A stretch of 8,277 bases of DNA from an uncultured Chloracidobacterium sp. (GCA_937941715.1 CALDGX010000130.1:1-8277), one strand, 5' to 3'; shown: positions 1 to 6,185, numbered from the stretch's first letter. The notes: generated by a model from the sequence alone, not told the origin. Made by a program: numbers and translations.

Positions 1-180
1 CCTTCGCGGGTCATTAAGGCACTCGGCCGCGAAGACTCGCTGGCCCGCGGAGCGATCCGATTCAGTTTTGGAAAATTCAATACCGATGACGACCTGGATT
101 ACGTGCTCGAGGTCCTGCCGGCAGCGGTCGAAAACCTCCGTAAATTAAACCCTGCCAAAACCTCAACAGCGGGAAAATAA
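1..180 (+). CDS. Cysteine desulfurase, NifS/IscS type (C-terminal fragment)
   Basis: Frame 1 is open from the window edge to a TAA at 178-180 and gives the last 59 residues of a protein. The stretch reading ALGREDSLARGAIRFSFGKF followed by NTDDDLDYVLEVLP matches the typical C-terminus of NifS/IscS PLP-dependent cysteine desulfurases, where an 'ARGSIRxSxGRFNT' block precedes the last helix. These enzymes take sulfur from L-cysteine as a persulfide and pass it to Fe-S cluster assembly or tRNA thiolation in the cytoplasm. The active-site lysine and the cysteine loop lie outside the window, so it cannot be assigned to IscS, NifS or SufS-like use. A Ser/Thr/Lys-rich tail of about 10 residues ends the protein. 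The next gene is convergent. Confidence 0.85.
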   Translation, partial: PSRVIKALGREDSLARGAIRFSFGKFNTDDDLDYVLEVLPAAVENLRKLNPAKTSTAGK

Positions 181-208
181 AAAAGGCCCGCCTCTTTCGA
201 AACGGGCC
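174..208 (-). terminator. Intrinsic terminator of the GIIIAG-repeat gene
   Basis: GGCCCG (185-190) and CGGGCC (203-208) form a perfect 6-bp GC-only stem around a 12-nt loop. On the minus strand the stem is followed by TTTTTTATTTT (184 down to 174), the U-rich run expected of a Rho-independent terminator. On the plus strand no T-run follows, so it serves the minus-strand gene ending at 255. Its U-tract overlaps the stop codon of the convergent desulfurase gene. Confidence 0.8.
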
Positions 209-254
209 GCAAGTGTGAGGTATTCACCCCCTCGCGAGTGGGATAGAACCTTAT

Positions 255-539
255 TTATCCTGCGATGATGATGCCGCAGTTTACCGGAGCTTCGTCTTTA
301 CCTTCTCCAAAGCCCGCGATGATGATGCCCGTGAAGCCGGCGATGATTATGCCCGTGAAACCGGCGATGATGATGCCGTCCTTGCTCGACGAGGTTGTTC
401 CGGTCTTTGCGGTGTTTTCGGTCTGAACGCAAGGATCGTTTGCCAAACCGGCGATGATGATACCGTCACCTGCGAAAGCTGCTGACGAACCGATCATGAT
501 GATTGCTGCGAGTACGAACGATGTGATTGTCTTTTTCAT
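255..539 (-). CDS. Small exported protein with five GIIIAG repeats
   Basis: A 94-residue protein I do not recognise as any named family. Residues 1-23 are a clear Sec signal peptide: MKK, then a hydrophobic core, then a predicted AFA cleavage site. The mature part of about 71 residues begins GDGIIIAG and ends NCGIIIAG. GIIIAG occurs at residues 26-31, 55-60, 63-68, 71-76 and 89-94; the middle three are in an 8-residue tandem (GIIIAGFT). The linkers are polar (Thr/Ser/Lys/Asp/Glu) and hold two cysteines, in PCVQT and VNCG, which could form a disulfide. The ATG at 539 is chosen over the upstream in-frame ATG at 578 because GGAGAAGAG lies just before it and the signal peptide starts there. It has its own terminator and a sigma-54-like promoter, and is divergent from a GGDEF-EAL gene. 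Short beta-branched/glycine repeats suggest self-assembling beta strands, a matrix or surface peptide, or a multi-core modified peptide precursor. No modification enzyme is visible in the window. Function is unknown. Confidence 0.85.
   Translation of the reverse strand: MKKTITSFVLAAIIMIGSSAAFAGDGIIIAGLANDPCVQTENTAKTGTTSSSKDGIIIAGFTGIIIAGFTGIIIAGFGEGKDEAPVNCGIIIAG
306..377 (-). repeat. Three tandem 24-bp units encoding GIIIAG(F)(T/G)
   Basis: Three adjacent 24-bp units (377-354, 353-330, 329-306) encode GIIIAGFT, GIIIAGFT and GIIIAGFG. The first two differ at only two third- or wobble-type positions (ATC/ATA and GGT/GGC), so they look like a recent in-frame duplication. Two further 18-bp hexapeptide copies, at 447-464 and 258-275, sit outside the tandem in unrelated linkers. 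Confidence 0.9.
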
Positions 540-540
540 T

Positions 541-551
541 TTCTCTTCTCC
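541..551 (-). promoter_or_regulatory. Ribosome binding site of the GIIIAG-repeat gene
   Basis: On the minus strand GGAGAAGAGAA ends one base before the ATG at 539, with GGAG centred about 8-10 nt upstream. The upstream in-frame ATG at 578 lacks such a site, so this fixes the start and yields a clean signal peptide. Confidence 0.75.
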
Positions 552-603
552 AAAAGTTAATTTTCTGATCGAAGCCATTTTGCCTCTGTACAGCCACCCT
601 TAT

Positions 604-620
604 TACAAGCCCCGTGCCAA
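604..620 (-). promoter_or_regulatory. Candidate sigma-54 (-24/-12) promoter
   Basis: On the minus strand this reads TTGGCACGGGGCTTGTA. Against the sigma-54 consensus TTGGCACG-N4-TTGC(A/T) it matches every fixed position except one (TTGT for TTGC at the -12 element), and the -24 GG and -12 G have the strict 10-nt spacing. Transcription would start near 592-594, giving a leader of about 55 nt before the ATG at 539. No equally good sigma-70 promoter was seen in front of this gene. The -12 C to T change is at an important base, so activity needs testing. Confidence 0.6.
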
Positions 621-814
621 AGGGTTATCACATCGACCATCAGCCCGCTAATTCATTGATACCACGATAGTTATGACTTTGGTGGCGTAATATTCACGGC
701 AATTTTGGACCAAATAAAATGTGTATACTTAATGACCACTATTTTACCCGTGACCCTACAAGTTATTTACTTTGTTCGACTTACAGTTTTGTATAGTAAA
801 TATCCACTTTTTAG

Positions 815-833
815 GTGTATAATCCGTATACAC
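815..833. promoter_or_regulatory. Perfect inverted repeat GTGTATA-N5-TATACAC
   Basis: Two perfect 7-bp arms flank a 5-bp spacer, the shape of a dimeric regulator site. A consensus sigma-70 -10 box, TATAAT, lies inside it at 818-823 on the plus strand, about 140 nt before the GGDEF-EAL start, though I see no good -35 box at the right distance. A related GTGTATAC octamer lies at 721-728. The repeat could be an operator over the GGDEF-EAL promoter, an upstream activator site for the divergent sigma-54-like promoter (about 220-240 bp away), or both. Confidence 0.5.
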
Positions 834-873
834 TTATTCTCCGCGACTGGTATTTTTTTCTGGCTTTTTTTGC

Positions 874-889
874 GTTAAACGTGTTAAAC
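874..889 (+). repeat. GTTAAAC direct repeat, 9-bp period
   Basis: GTTAAAC occurs at 874-880 and 883-889, separated by GT, roughly 80 nt before the GGDEF-EAL start codon. The spacing is close to one helical turn, so paired regulator half-sites are possible. It may equally be chance in AT-rich DNA. Confidence 0.3.
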
Positions 890-964
890 TTTCATTTGTG
901 AGCCAGTGCGGCTCTCGATCCTCGCATCCTCGCAGTTCCTCTGCTTACCGCAAACTTCCCTTTT

Positions 965-3202
965 ATGGAAAGAAAACTGGCATACGAAACCGCCAAAGGA
1001 ACAGTTATCCTTGCCGGAATATTCGCCATCTCGTTGGCATCGGCCAACCTGGCAATGGGTGTATTCAGTTGGGGATTTGCTTTCGTTTTGGCATTCGCGG
1101 TGATCGTAGCTCCCCGGATGAGTCTGGCACTGCCGCGTTCGAAGTTTGCGATAAGTTTCGCCGATGCTCTGATCTTCCTGACGTTTCTTCTTTATGGCGG
1201 CCCGGCCGCGGTCGTTGTTGCCGCATCCGAAACGTTCGCCAATTGCCTTTATTTGCGTAAGAAGGGATTCCCGTTCGGGCCGCTGATGATCCCGACCAAC
1301 GTGTCCATAGCGACCGTTTCGACCTCACTGACCATCCTCGCGTGGGACACGGTACATTTGATCGCATTTCGCGAGCTCGACCCGCGCTCGACGCAGGCAT
1401 TGGTCGCGTACCTTGGATTTCTGGCTCTGGTCCAATTTGCAACATCGTCGTTCATCGTCGCACTTTTTCAGTCCCTGAAGGACGGCTCAAATCTTATCTC
1501 GACCTGGAGTAAGGATTGCTTCTCAAGTTCCATGACCCAGATCGTCGGTGCGGCGCTTGCCGGCCTGCTTTTCAAACTGATCAATTTCGGGGACATTATT
1601 ACCGGCGGCATCGCAATTACGGCACTTTCGATCGCATACCTCAGCTATCGCCAAACGATCCGTGAGGTCAACGAAGCTATCGATCAGGCCGAGGAAGCCG
1701 AACGTGAGAAGGCCGAGGCCGAACGCGACCTAAGACGCGAAGCCGAAAATCACGCGGCGCAGCTCGCTATTTCGCTAGAGAAGGAAGAACACGCCAACAT
1801 CGCCCTCCGCAAGAGCGAAAAGGACTTTCAACACGCGGCACTACACGATTCGCTGACCAATCTTGCCAACCGCAAGCAGCTCGGGGACATTCTCCGATCG
1901 ATGATCCACGAGTACAAGGAAGACCCCTCCGCGACTTTTCAGGTCTTATTCCTCGATATAAGCCGGTTCAAGAATATAAATGACAGTCTCGGCCATACTT
2001 TTGGCGATAAGGTCCTGATGGTAGCCGCAAAGCGATTTGTCCGGATGCTTGCCCCGACGGATGTCGTTGCCCGTATCGGCGGCGATGAGTTTGCCATAAT
2101 CTTACGCAACGTCTCCACGGCCGGAAAAGCCCAGAAGGTCGCCCGGCGTATATATGACAGCATTTCGCAGCCGTTCTCGCTCAGCGGCAACAACATCACG
2201 ATCAGCGTGAACATTGGCATCGCACCATGCGACGCCGAGTACAACACACCGGAAGAGGTGCTTCGCGATGCCGATATCGCTATGCATTACGCAAAGGAGC
2301 GGAATGTCGGCGTCGCGGTATTCACCAAGGAGTTGCGATTCAGATTCATTGAGCGGGTTCGTTATGAGAATGACCTTCGCGAGGCGATCGACCGCCGAGA
2401 ATTGTCAATGAACTACCAGCCGTTGGTCGATCTCCAGGATGGCAACCTGCTCGGTTTTGAGGCACTTCTTCGTTGGAACCACAGTGAGTTCGGCAATATT
2501 CCGCCGAATAAATTCATCCCGATCGCCGAGGATTCAGGATTGATCATACCGATCACGATATGGATATTGCAGCAGACTTGCGGCCAACTTGCCCATTGGC
2601 AAAAGATAAACCCGTCATACCGCGATCTGATCGTCAGCGTAAACATTTCGGGCAAACACCTTATGCACGGCGACCTGATCGCTGACGTCGAACACGCTCT
2701 CGAAATGTCGAAGATCGATCCTTCATCGCTCAAACTAGAGATAACCGAGAGCACCGCGATGGAAAATGCCGATCACACCATCAATGTCCTTAATCGCCTG
2801 AAACAGTTAGGGGTCAAACTCTCGATAGACGATTTTGGTACCGGCTACTCGAGCCTCAGCATCTTGCATAAGCTGCCATTTGACAGCCTGAAGATCGACC
2901 GGTCCTTCGTTTACAGTGTTGGCGAGAATGGCGAGAACAGCGAGATCCTGCAGACGATCATCTCGCTTGCAAAGAATCTCAAGATGCGTGTCATCGCCGA
3001 GGGCATCGAGACCGAGATCCAACTGCACCTGCTCCAAAACTTGGGCTGCGACTACGGTCAGGGCTATCTTCTGGCAAGGCCGCAACCCGCCGACAAGGTC
3101 GAAAAGTCACTCTACGAGAGCAAGTCCTGGCTGCCGGTCGCTTTGATCCCCGGTTCCGAGTCCGGCACCGTAAACGACGACACCGGTCTGGCTGTATATT
3201 AA
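965..3202 (+). CDS. Membrane-bound GGDEF-EAL cyclic-di-GMP enzyme
   Basis: A 745-residue bifunctional protein that would make and/or degrade cyclic di-GMP at the inner membrane. Residues about 12-230 are strongly hydrophobic and contain several membrane segments (for example 13-34, 37-56, 63-88). Residues 233-285 form a charged coiled-coil linker rich in Glu/Ala/Arg. The GGDEF domain follows (about 290-455) with LHDSLTNLANR, the FKNINDSLGH block and an intact GGDEF motif at 372-376. The inhibitory I-site position (363-366) reads APTD and not RxxD, so product inhibition there is probably lost. The EAL domain (about 475-720) keeps E499 of EAL, N560, E592, the DDFGTGYSSL loop with D622/D623, K643, E679 and Q699, so phosphodiesterase activity is expected. 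A tail of about 30 residues ends it. The ATG at 965 has no clear Shine-Dalgarno sequence, but an in-frame stop at 899-901 with no ATG/GTG/TTG between makes it the first usable start. The membrane part resembles sensors seen on other acidobacterial signalling proteins, but I cannot name it. Confidence 0.93.
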   Translation: MERKLAYETAKGTVILAGIFAISLASANLAMGVFSWGFAFVLAFAVIVAPRMSLALPRSKFAISFADALIFLTFLLYGGPAAVVVAASETFANCLYLRKKGFPFGPLMIPTNVSIATVSTSLTILAWDTVHLIAFRELDPRSTQALVAYLGFLALVQFATSSFIVALFQSLKDGSNLISTWSKDCFSSSMTQIVGAALAGLLFKLINFGDIITGGIAITALSIAYLSYRQTIREVNEAIDQAEEAEREKAEAERDLRREAENHAAQLAISLEKEEHANIALRKSEKDFQHAALHDSLTNLANRKQLGDILRSMIHEYKEDPSATFQVLFLDISRFKNINDSLGHTFGDKVLMVAAKRFVRMLAPTDVVARIGGDEFAIILRNVSTAGKAQKVARRIYDSISQPFSLSGNNITISVNIGIAPCDAEYNTPEEVLRDADIAMHYAKERNVGVAVFTKELRFRFIERVRYENDLREAIDRRELSMNYQPLVDLQDGNLLGFEALLRWNHSEFGNIPPNKFIPIAEDSGLIIPITIWILQQTCGQLAHWQKINPSYRDLIVSVNISGKHLMHGDLIADVEHALEMSKIDPSSLKLEITESTAMENADHTINVLNRLKQLGVKLSIDDFGTGYSSLSILHKLPFDSLKIDRSFVYSVGENGENSEILQTIISLAKNLKMRVIAEGIETEIQLHLLQNLGCDYGQGYLLARPQPADKVEKSLYESKSWLPVALIPGSESGTVNDDTGLAVY

Positions 3203-3233
3203 ACGCCGACTTAAAATTGCCTCAAACATTCTC

Positions 3234-3270
3234 AAAGATCGCGGTGCACGTGCCTGCGGTCTTTTTCTTT
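3234..3270 (+). terminator. Terminator after the GGDEF-EAL gene
   Basis: AAAGATCGC (3234-3242) pairs with GCGGTCTTT (3256-3264) through 9 bp including one G-T wobble, with a 13-nt loop, and runs into CTTTTTCTTTT. It begins 31 nt after the stop codon. Confidence 0.8.
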
Positions 3271-3460
3271 TCACGACCGCTGTGGATTGACCATCGTTCG
3301 TCGCAAGATCGGACTCAACAGTCGGGCCGGTTACGGATTTTTAAGAGCAACTGATCTTCGAAAACGAATTTGAGTGACAGTGAAGTAGATCCACGATGTA
3401 CGGAACTTTTATCGAGCGATCTGTATTTTCCGAAAACCATGTAGCGGCAACATCATTTCA

Positions 3461-3476
3461 GTTGTTTGAAAACAAC
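3461..3476. promoter_or_regulatory. 16-bp palindrome over the -35 box (operator candidate)
   Basis: GTTGTTT-GA-AAACAAC is an inverted repeat with perfect 7-bp arms. It covers the putative -35 hexamer TTGAAA (3466-3471) of the prolyl oligopeptidase promoter, the classical position for a repressor operator. The binding protein is unknown. Confidence 0.5.
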
Positions 3477-3493
3477 ATCGTACGCCGTATAAT
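3466..3493 (+). promoter_or_regulatory. Sigma-70-type promoter of the prolyl oligopeptidase gene
   Basis: TTGAAA (3466-3471, 5 of 6 to consensus) and TATAAT (3488-3493, perfect) are 16 bp apart. Transcription would begin near 3500, about 30 nt before the ATG at 3532, with AGGAG at 3514-3518 in the leader. This position also argues against the longer open frame that begins with TTG at 3493, since that codon overlaps the -10 box. Confidence 0.65.
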
Positions 3494-3531
3494 TGTGGCA
3501 AATCTATTCTAACAGGAGTTTGGTTGGCCAT

Positions 3532-5652
3532 ATGTTTAAGAGAATATCTGCATTTCTACTCGTTTTCGCCTTTTTGGCGGCGAGCGTTCCTGCTCAAGGC
3601 AAGTTCGAGTATCCGAAACCGCGTCGCGGCAATCAGGTCGATGAGTATCACGGCACTAAGGTGGCCGATCCATACCGTTGGATGGAGGACACCGATTCAG
3701 CCGAAACGCAATCGTGGATCGAGGCCGAAAACAAGTTGACGGATGCTTATCTGGCGACCATCCCAGAACGCGAAAAAATTAAGAACCGCCTGACGGAGAT
3801 CTGGAACTACGAGCGGTACTCGGCTCCGTCCAAGGTTGGCAATTATTACATCTACAGTAAAAATGACGGGCTCCAGAACCAAAGTGTGCTCTACAAAGCG
3901 TCGTCGATCGACGATCAGGGCTCTGTCTTCTTTGACCCTAACAAGATCAAAGCGGACGGCACGGCCGCTCTCAATGGATCGTCCTTTACCGACGACGGCA
4001 AGTTGTGGGCATATGGTGTCTCGATCGCCGGCTCGGACCGGACCGAATGGAAAGTTATGGACGTCGCCACCGGGCGATTGCTGCCGGACACGCTCTCGCC
4101 CAACCGTCAGGGCGGCGTTTCGTGGCTCAATGACAACAGCGGTTTCTTCTATAGCCGGTTTCCCGATGCGACGGCCGGAGCTGAGCTAAAGAGTCAGAAT
4201 TTTTATCAAAAGCTTTATTTCCATAAACTCGGGACGCCGCAGTCCGAAGACAAGGTCGTGTACGAGCGGCCTGATAATAAGGAGTATTTCGTCAGCGGCA
4301 ACGTTTCAGAGGACGGAAACTGGCTCATCATCACGGTCGGCAAGGGCACCGAGCGGATGAATATGGTCTATTTCAAGAACCTCTCGATGGAAAACGCCCC
4401 GATCCTGCCGTTGATCACCGATCTCAAGAATAGCTGGAGTTTTATCGGCAACGACGGCCCAGTTTTCTATTTCCGGACCGACCAGGGTGCGACCCGCGGT
4501 AAGGTCGTTTCCCGCAATGTGCTCGACCGCTCGATGATCTGGCGCGACGTCATTCCCGAGTCGGCCGACACGCTCAATGGCGTCCAGTTCATCAACAATC
4601 AATTCGTCCTCAACTATATGAAGGACGCATACACCAAGATCAAGATCTACGAGATCAACGGCCGTTTCGTTCGCGATGTCGAATTGCCGGGGATCGGTTC
4701 AGCAGGCGGTTTTGGCGGCAAACGTTCCGATTTTGAGACTTTTTACACGTACTCGAGCTACAACGCCCCGCCGACGATATATCAGTACGATATGCGCACC
4801 GGCAAAAGCAAACTCTTTCGGCAGGCCAAGGTGAAATTTGACCCGACCAAATACGAGGTCAAGCAGGTCTTCTATTCGAGCAAAGATGGTACAAAAGTGC
4901 CGATGTTCATAACCTACAAAAAGGGCACCAAGCTTAATGGAAAAAATCCGACGATCCTCTATGGTTACGGCGGCTTTAACATCGCCCAGACACCGGGATT
5001 TTCAGTTTCGCGGATCGCATGGATGGAAATGGGCGGCGTTTACGCCGTGGCGTGTATCCGCGGCGGCAGTGAGTACGGCAAAACATGGTGGGAAGGCGGC
5101 TCGCGACTCAAAAAACAGAACGTCTTCGACGATTTCATCGCCGCCGGCGAATACCTAATCAGCAGCAAGTATACGTCCAAGAAAAAGCTTGCAATTCAGG
5201 GCGGATCGAACGGCGGACTATTGGTCGGAGCGGTACTCAATCAGCGTCCGGATCTGTTTGCGGCCGCTTTGCCCGCCGTCGGCGTGATGGATATGCTCCG
5301 CTTCACCAAATTTACGATCGGCTGGGCATGGACGTCAGATTACGGTTCACCCGATGATCCGACCGATTTCAAGGCGATGTACGCATATTCGCCGTACCAT
5401 AATGCAAAGCCGGGAACGAAATATCCGGCGACGCTCGTGACGACCGCCGACCACGACGACCGCGTTTTCCCTGCTCACAGCTTTAAGTACACGGCCGCGA
5501 TGCAGTACGCACAGAAGGGTAACGCACCTGTCCTGATCCGAATTGAAACGAAAGCCGGACACGGCGCCGGCAAGCCGACCTCGAAGCAGATCCAGGAACT
5601 GGCCGACATCTACGGCTTTTTGGTCAAGAACCTGGATATGAAGGTAAAATAA
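3532..5652 (+). CDS. Exported prolyl oligopeptidase (S9A family)
   Basis: A 706-residue serine peptidase, the normal size for prolyl oligopeptidase, which cuts short peptides after proline. Residues 1-22 are a signal peptide (MFKRIS, hydrophobic core, VPAQG), so it should act in the periplasm or outside. The N-terminal PKPRRGNQVDEYHGTKVADP / YRWMED block is diagnostic of the family. A seven-bladed beta-propeller follows (about residues 75-415), then the alpha/beta hydrolase domain with YGGFN, IRGGSEYG and the nucleophile motif GGSNGG (S559). The catalytic Asp lies in ADHDDRVFP (within residues 640-643), and His is H677 in AGHGAGK. The triad spacing closely matches that of porcine prolyl oligopeptidase (S554, D641, H680). 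The start is ATG 3532, which gives the clean signal peptide; AGGAG lies 13 nt upstream, a rather long gap. It is transcribed alone, with its own promoter and terminator. Confidence 0.95.
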   Translation: MFKRISAFLLVFAFLAASVPAQGKFEYPKPRRGNQVDEYHGTKVADPYRWMEDTDSAETQSWIEAENKLTDAYLATIPEREKIKNRLTEIWNYERYSAPSKVGNYYIYSKNDGLQNQSVLYKASSIDDQGSVFFDPNKIKADGTAALNGSSFTDDGKLWAYGVSIAGSDRTEWKVMDVATGRLLPDTLSPNRQGGVSWLNDNSGFFYSRFPDATAGAELKSQNFYQKLYFHKLGTPQSEDKVVYERPDNKEYFVSGNVSEDGNWLIITVGKGTERMNMVYFKNLSMENAPILPLITDLKNSWSFIGNDGPVFYFRTDQGATRGKVVSRNVLDRSMIWRDVIPESADTLNGVQFINNQFVLNYMKDAYTKIKIYEINGRFVRDVELPGIGSAGGFGGKRSDFETFYTYSSYNAPPTIYQYDMRTGKSKLFRQAKVKFDPTKYEVKQVFYSSKDGTKVPMFITYKKGTKLNGKNPTILYGYGGFNIAQTPGFSVSRIAWMEMGGVYAVACIRGGSEYGKTWWEGGSRLKKQNVFDDFIAAGEYLISSKYTSKKKLAIQGGSNGGLLVGAVLNQRPDLFAAALPAVGVMDMLRFTKFTIGWAWTSDYGSPDDPTDFKAMYAYSPYHNAKPGTKYPATLVTTADHDDRVFPAHSFKYTAAMQYAQKGNAPVLIRIETKAGHGAGKPTSKQIQELADIYGFLVKNLDMKVK

Positions 5653-5661
5653 CGAGCCTCA

Positions 5662-5707
5662 GCGGGCCGGACGCGTCAGTAAATTGACCGTCCGGTCCGC
5701 ATTTTTA
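5662..5707 (+). terminator. Strong terminator after the prolyl oligopeptidase gene
   Basis: GCGGGCCGGACG (5662-5673) pairs with CGTCCGGTCCGC (5689-5700) over 12 bp with a single G-T wobble, and ATTTTTAA follows. The 15-nt loop contains a further GTCA/TGAC pair. It lies 9 nt after the stop codon and ends about 20 nt before the next ATG, so the next gene may depend on read-through or on a promoter I cannot see. Confidence 0.85.
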
Positions 5708-5726
5708 AGATCACGGAGGTGGTCAA

Positions 5727-6185
5727 ATGAAACTCCGATCAGTACTGCTTTCGTTCGTTCTTATCGCCGCCGCCGCGATCGCCGGGGGAGCACAGACTAG
5801 TTCGCAACCGTCGCTCGGTGGTTCGATGTGGGTCGGTTACGATCTCGACGGGGTGATGACGTTCCATTTCGAAAACGACGGGATCTTGTCCTATCGATAC
5901 GGCGGCAATTCATTTCGAAACGGAAGATGGACGCTCAACGGCAATGTCGTCAAGTTCCAGATGAATGACGGATATCGGGTTTTCACCGGTACTATTGACA
6001 ACCAAACTATTACGGGAAAGTCCTCGAACGAGACCGGCAAGAACTGGGATCTGACTATTTACCGCGTGGATCCGCCCAACTGCGATCCGTCCTTTTTCAT
6101 TCTGGCGGAAAGATGCAAACCTCTCGATAATGCGAAACCGGCCGGCAAGGTGATAACGAAAAAGAAGCCGGCGGCCCGGAACTGA
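5727..6185 (+). CDS. Small exported protein, probable lipocalin-like beta fold
   Basis: A 152-residue protein with a good ribosome binding site (GGAGGT at 5715-5720, 6 nt before the ATG). Residues 1-22 are a Sec signal peptide ending near GGAQ. Residues 30-113 have a regular pattern of short beta strands and turns: GSMWVGYDLDG, then MTFHFENDGILSYRYGG, then GRWTLNGNVVKFQMNDGY and FTGTIDNQTITGKSSNETGKNWDLTIYR. This is typical of small secreted bacterial proteins with a lipocalin-like or related antiparallel barrel that may bind a ligand. Two cysteines (C119, C130) follow and could pair. The tail is Lys/Pro-rich (KVITKKKPAARN). No catalytic motif is visible. It sits just after a strong terminator of the peptidase gene. 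Real gene: likely. Function: unknown. Confidence 0.8.
   Translation: MKLRSVLLSFVLIAAAAIAGGAQTSSQPSLGGSMWVGYDLDGVMTFHFENDGILSYRYGGNSFRNGRWTLNGNVVKFQMNDGYRVFTGTIDNQTITGKSSNETGKNWDLTIYRVDPPNCDPSFFILAERCKPLDNAKPAGKVITKKKPAARN

Larger units (their letters stand above)
580..964. other. AT-rich divergent control region
   Basis: No gene is supported here. The stretch separates two divergent genes and is much richer in A/T than its surroundings, mainly at 660-900. It holds the sigma-54-like promoter (604-620), GTGTATAC at 721-728, an 8-bp inverted pair TATTTACT/AGTAAATA (764-771 and 795-802), TGTATAG at 790-796, the perfect inverted repeat at 815-833, a GTTAAACGT direct repeat (874-889), a small hairpin GAGCC/GGCTC (900-914) and a tandem ATCCTCGC pair (918-933). 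Confidence 0.6.
3203..3531. other. Intergenic region before the prolyl oligopeptidase gene
   Basis: No gene is supported in this 329-bp stretch. It holds the GGDEF-EAL terminator at its start and the oligopeptidase promoter and palindrome at its end. The middle (about 3275-3455) shows only short, unconvincing inverted repeats such as GACT-CAAC-AGTC. Confidence 0.6.

Noticed and set aside
258..464. Repeated GATGATGATGCC blocks that might be a CRISPR array or regulatory iterons
   Set aside because: They are the plus-strand view of the ATC-ATC-ATC codons in the GIIIAG repeats; spacing follows the reading frame, there are no uniform spacers, and the gene has a start, signal peptide and terminator.
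454..651. Plus-strand open frame opposite the GIIIAG gene
   Set aside because: It is antisense to the signal peptide and promoter, with no ribosome binding site and no recognisable protein features.
861..873. TGGC...TTGC resembling a second sigma-54 promoter toward the GGDEF-EAL gene
   Set aside because: Only 8 nt separate the GG and GC pairs; sigma-54 requires 10.
834..964. Possible c-di-GMP riboswitch in the leader of the GGDEF-EAL gene
   Set aside because: I see only a 5-bp hairpin (900-914) and low-complexity CCTCG repeats, with none of the conserved core of GEMM-I or GEMM-II aptamers.
898..1260. Open frame of 120 codons overlapping the start of the GGDEF-EAL gene
   Set aside because: Its translation is Arg/Ser/Cys-rich with no domain, and it lies over the clear membrane part of the real gene in another frame.
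3493..3531. N-terminal extension of the prolyl oligopeptidase from TTG 3493
   Set aside because: The extra 13 residues would bury the signal peptide start, and the codon overlaps the predicted -10 box.
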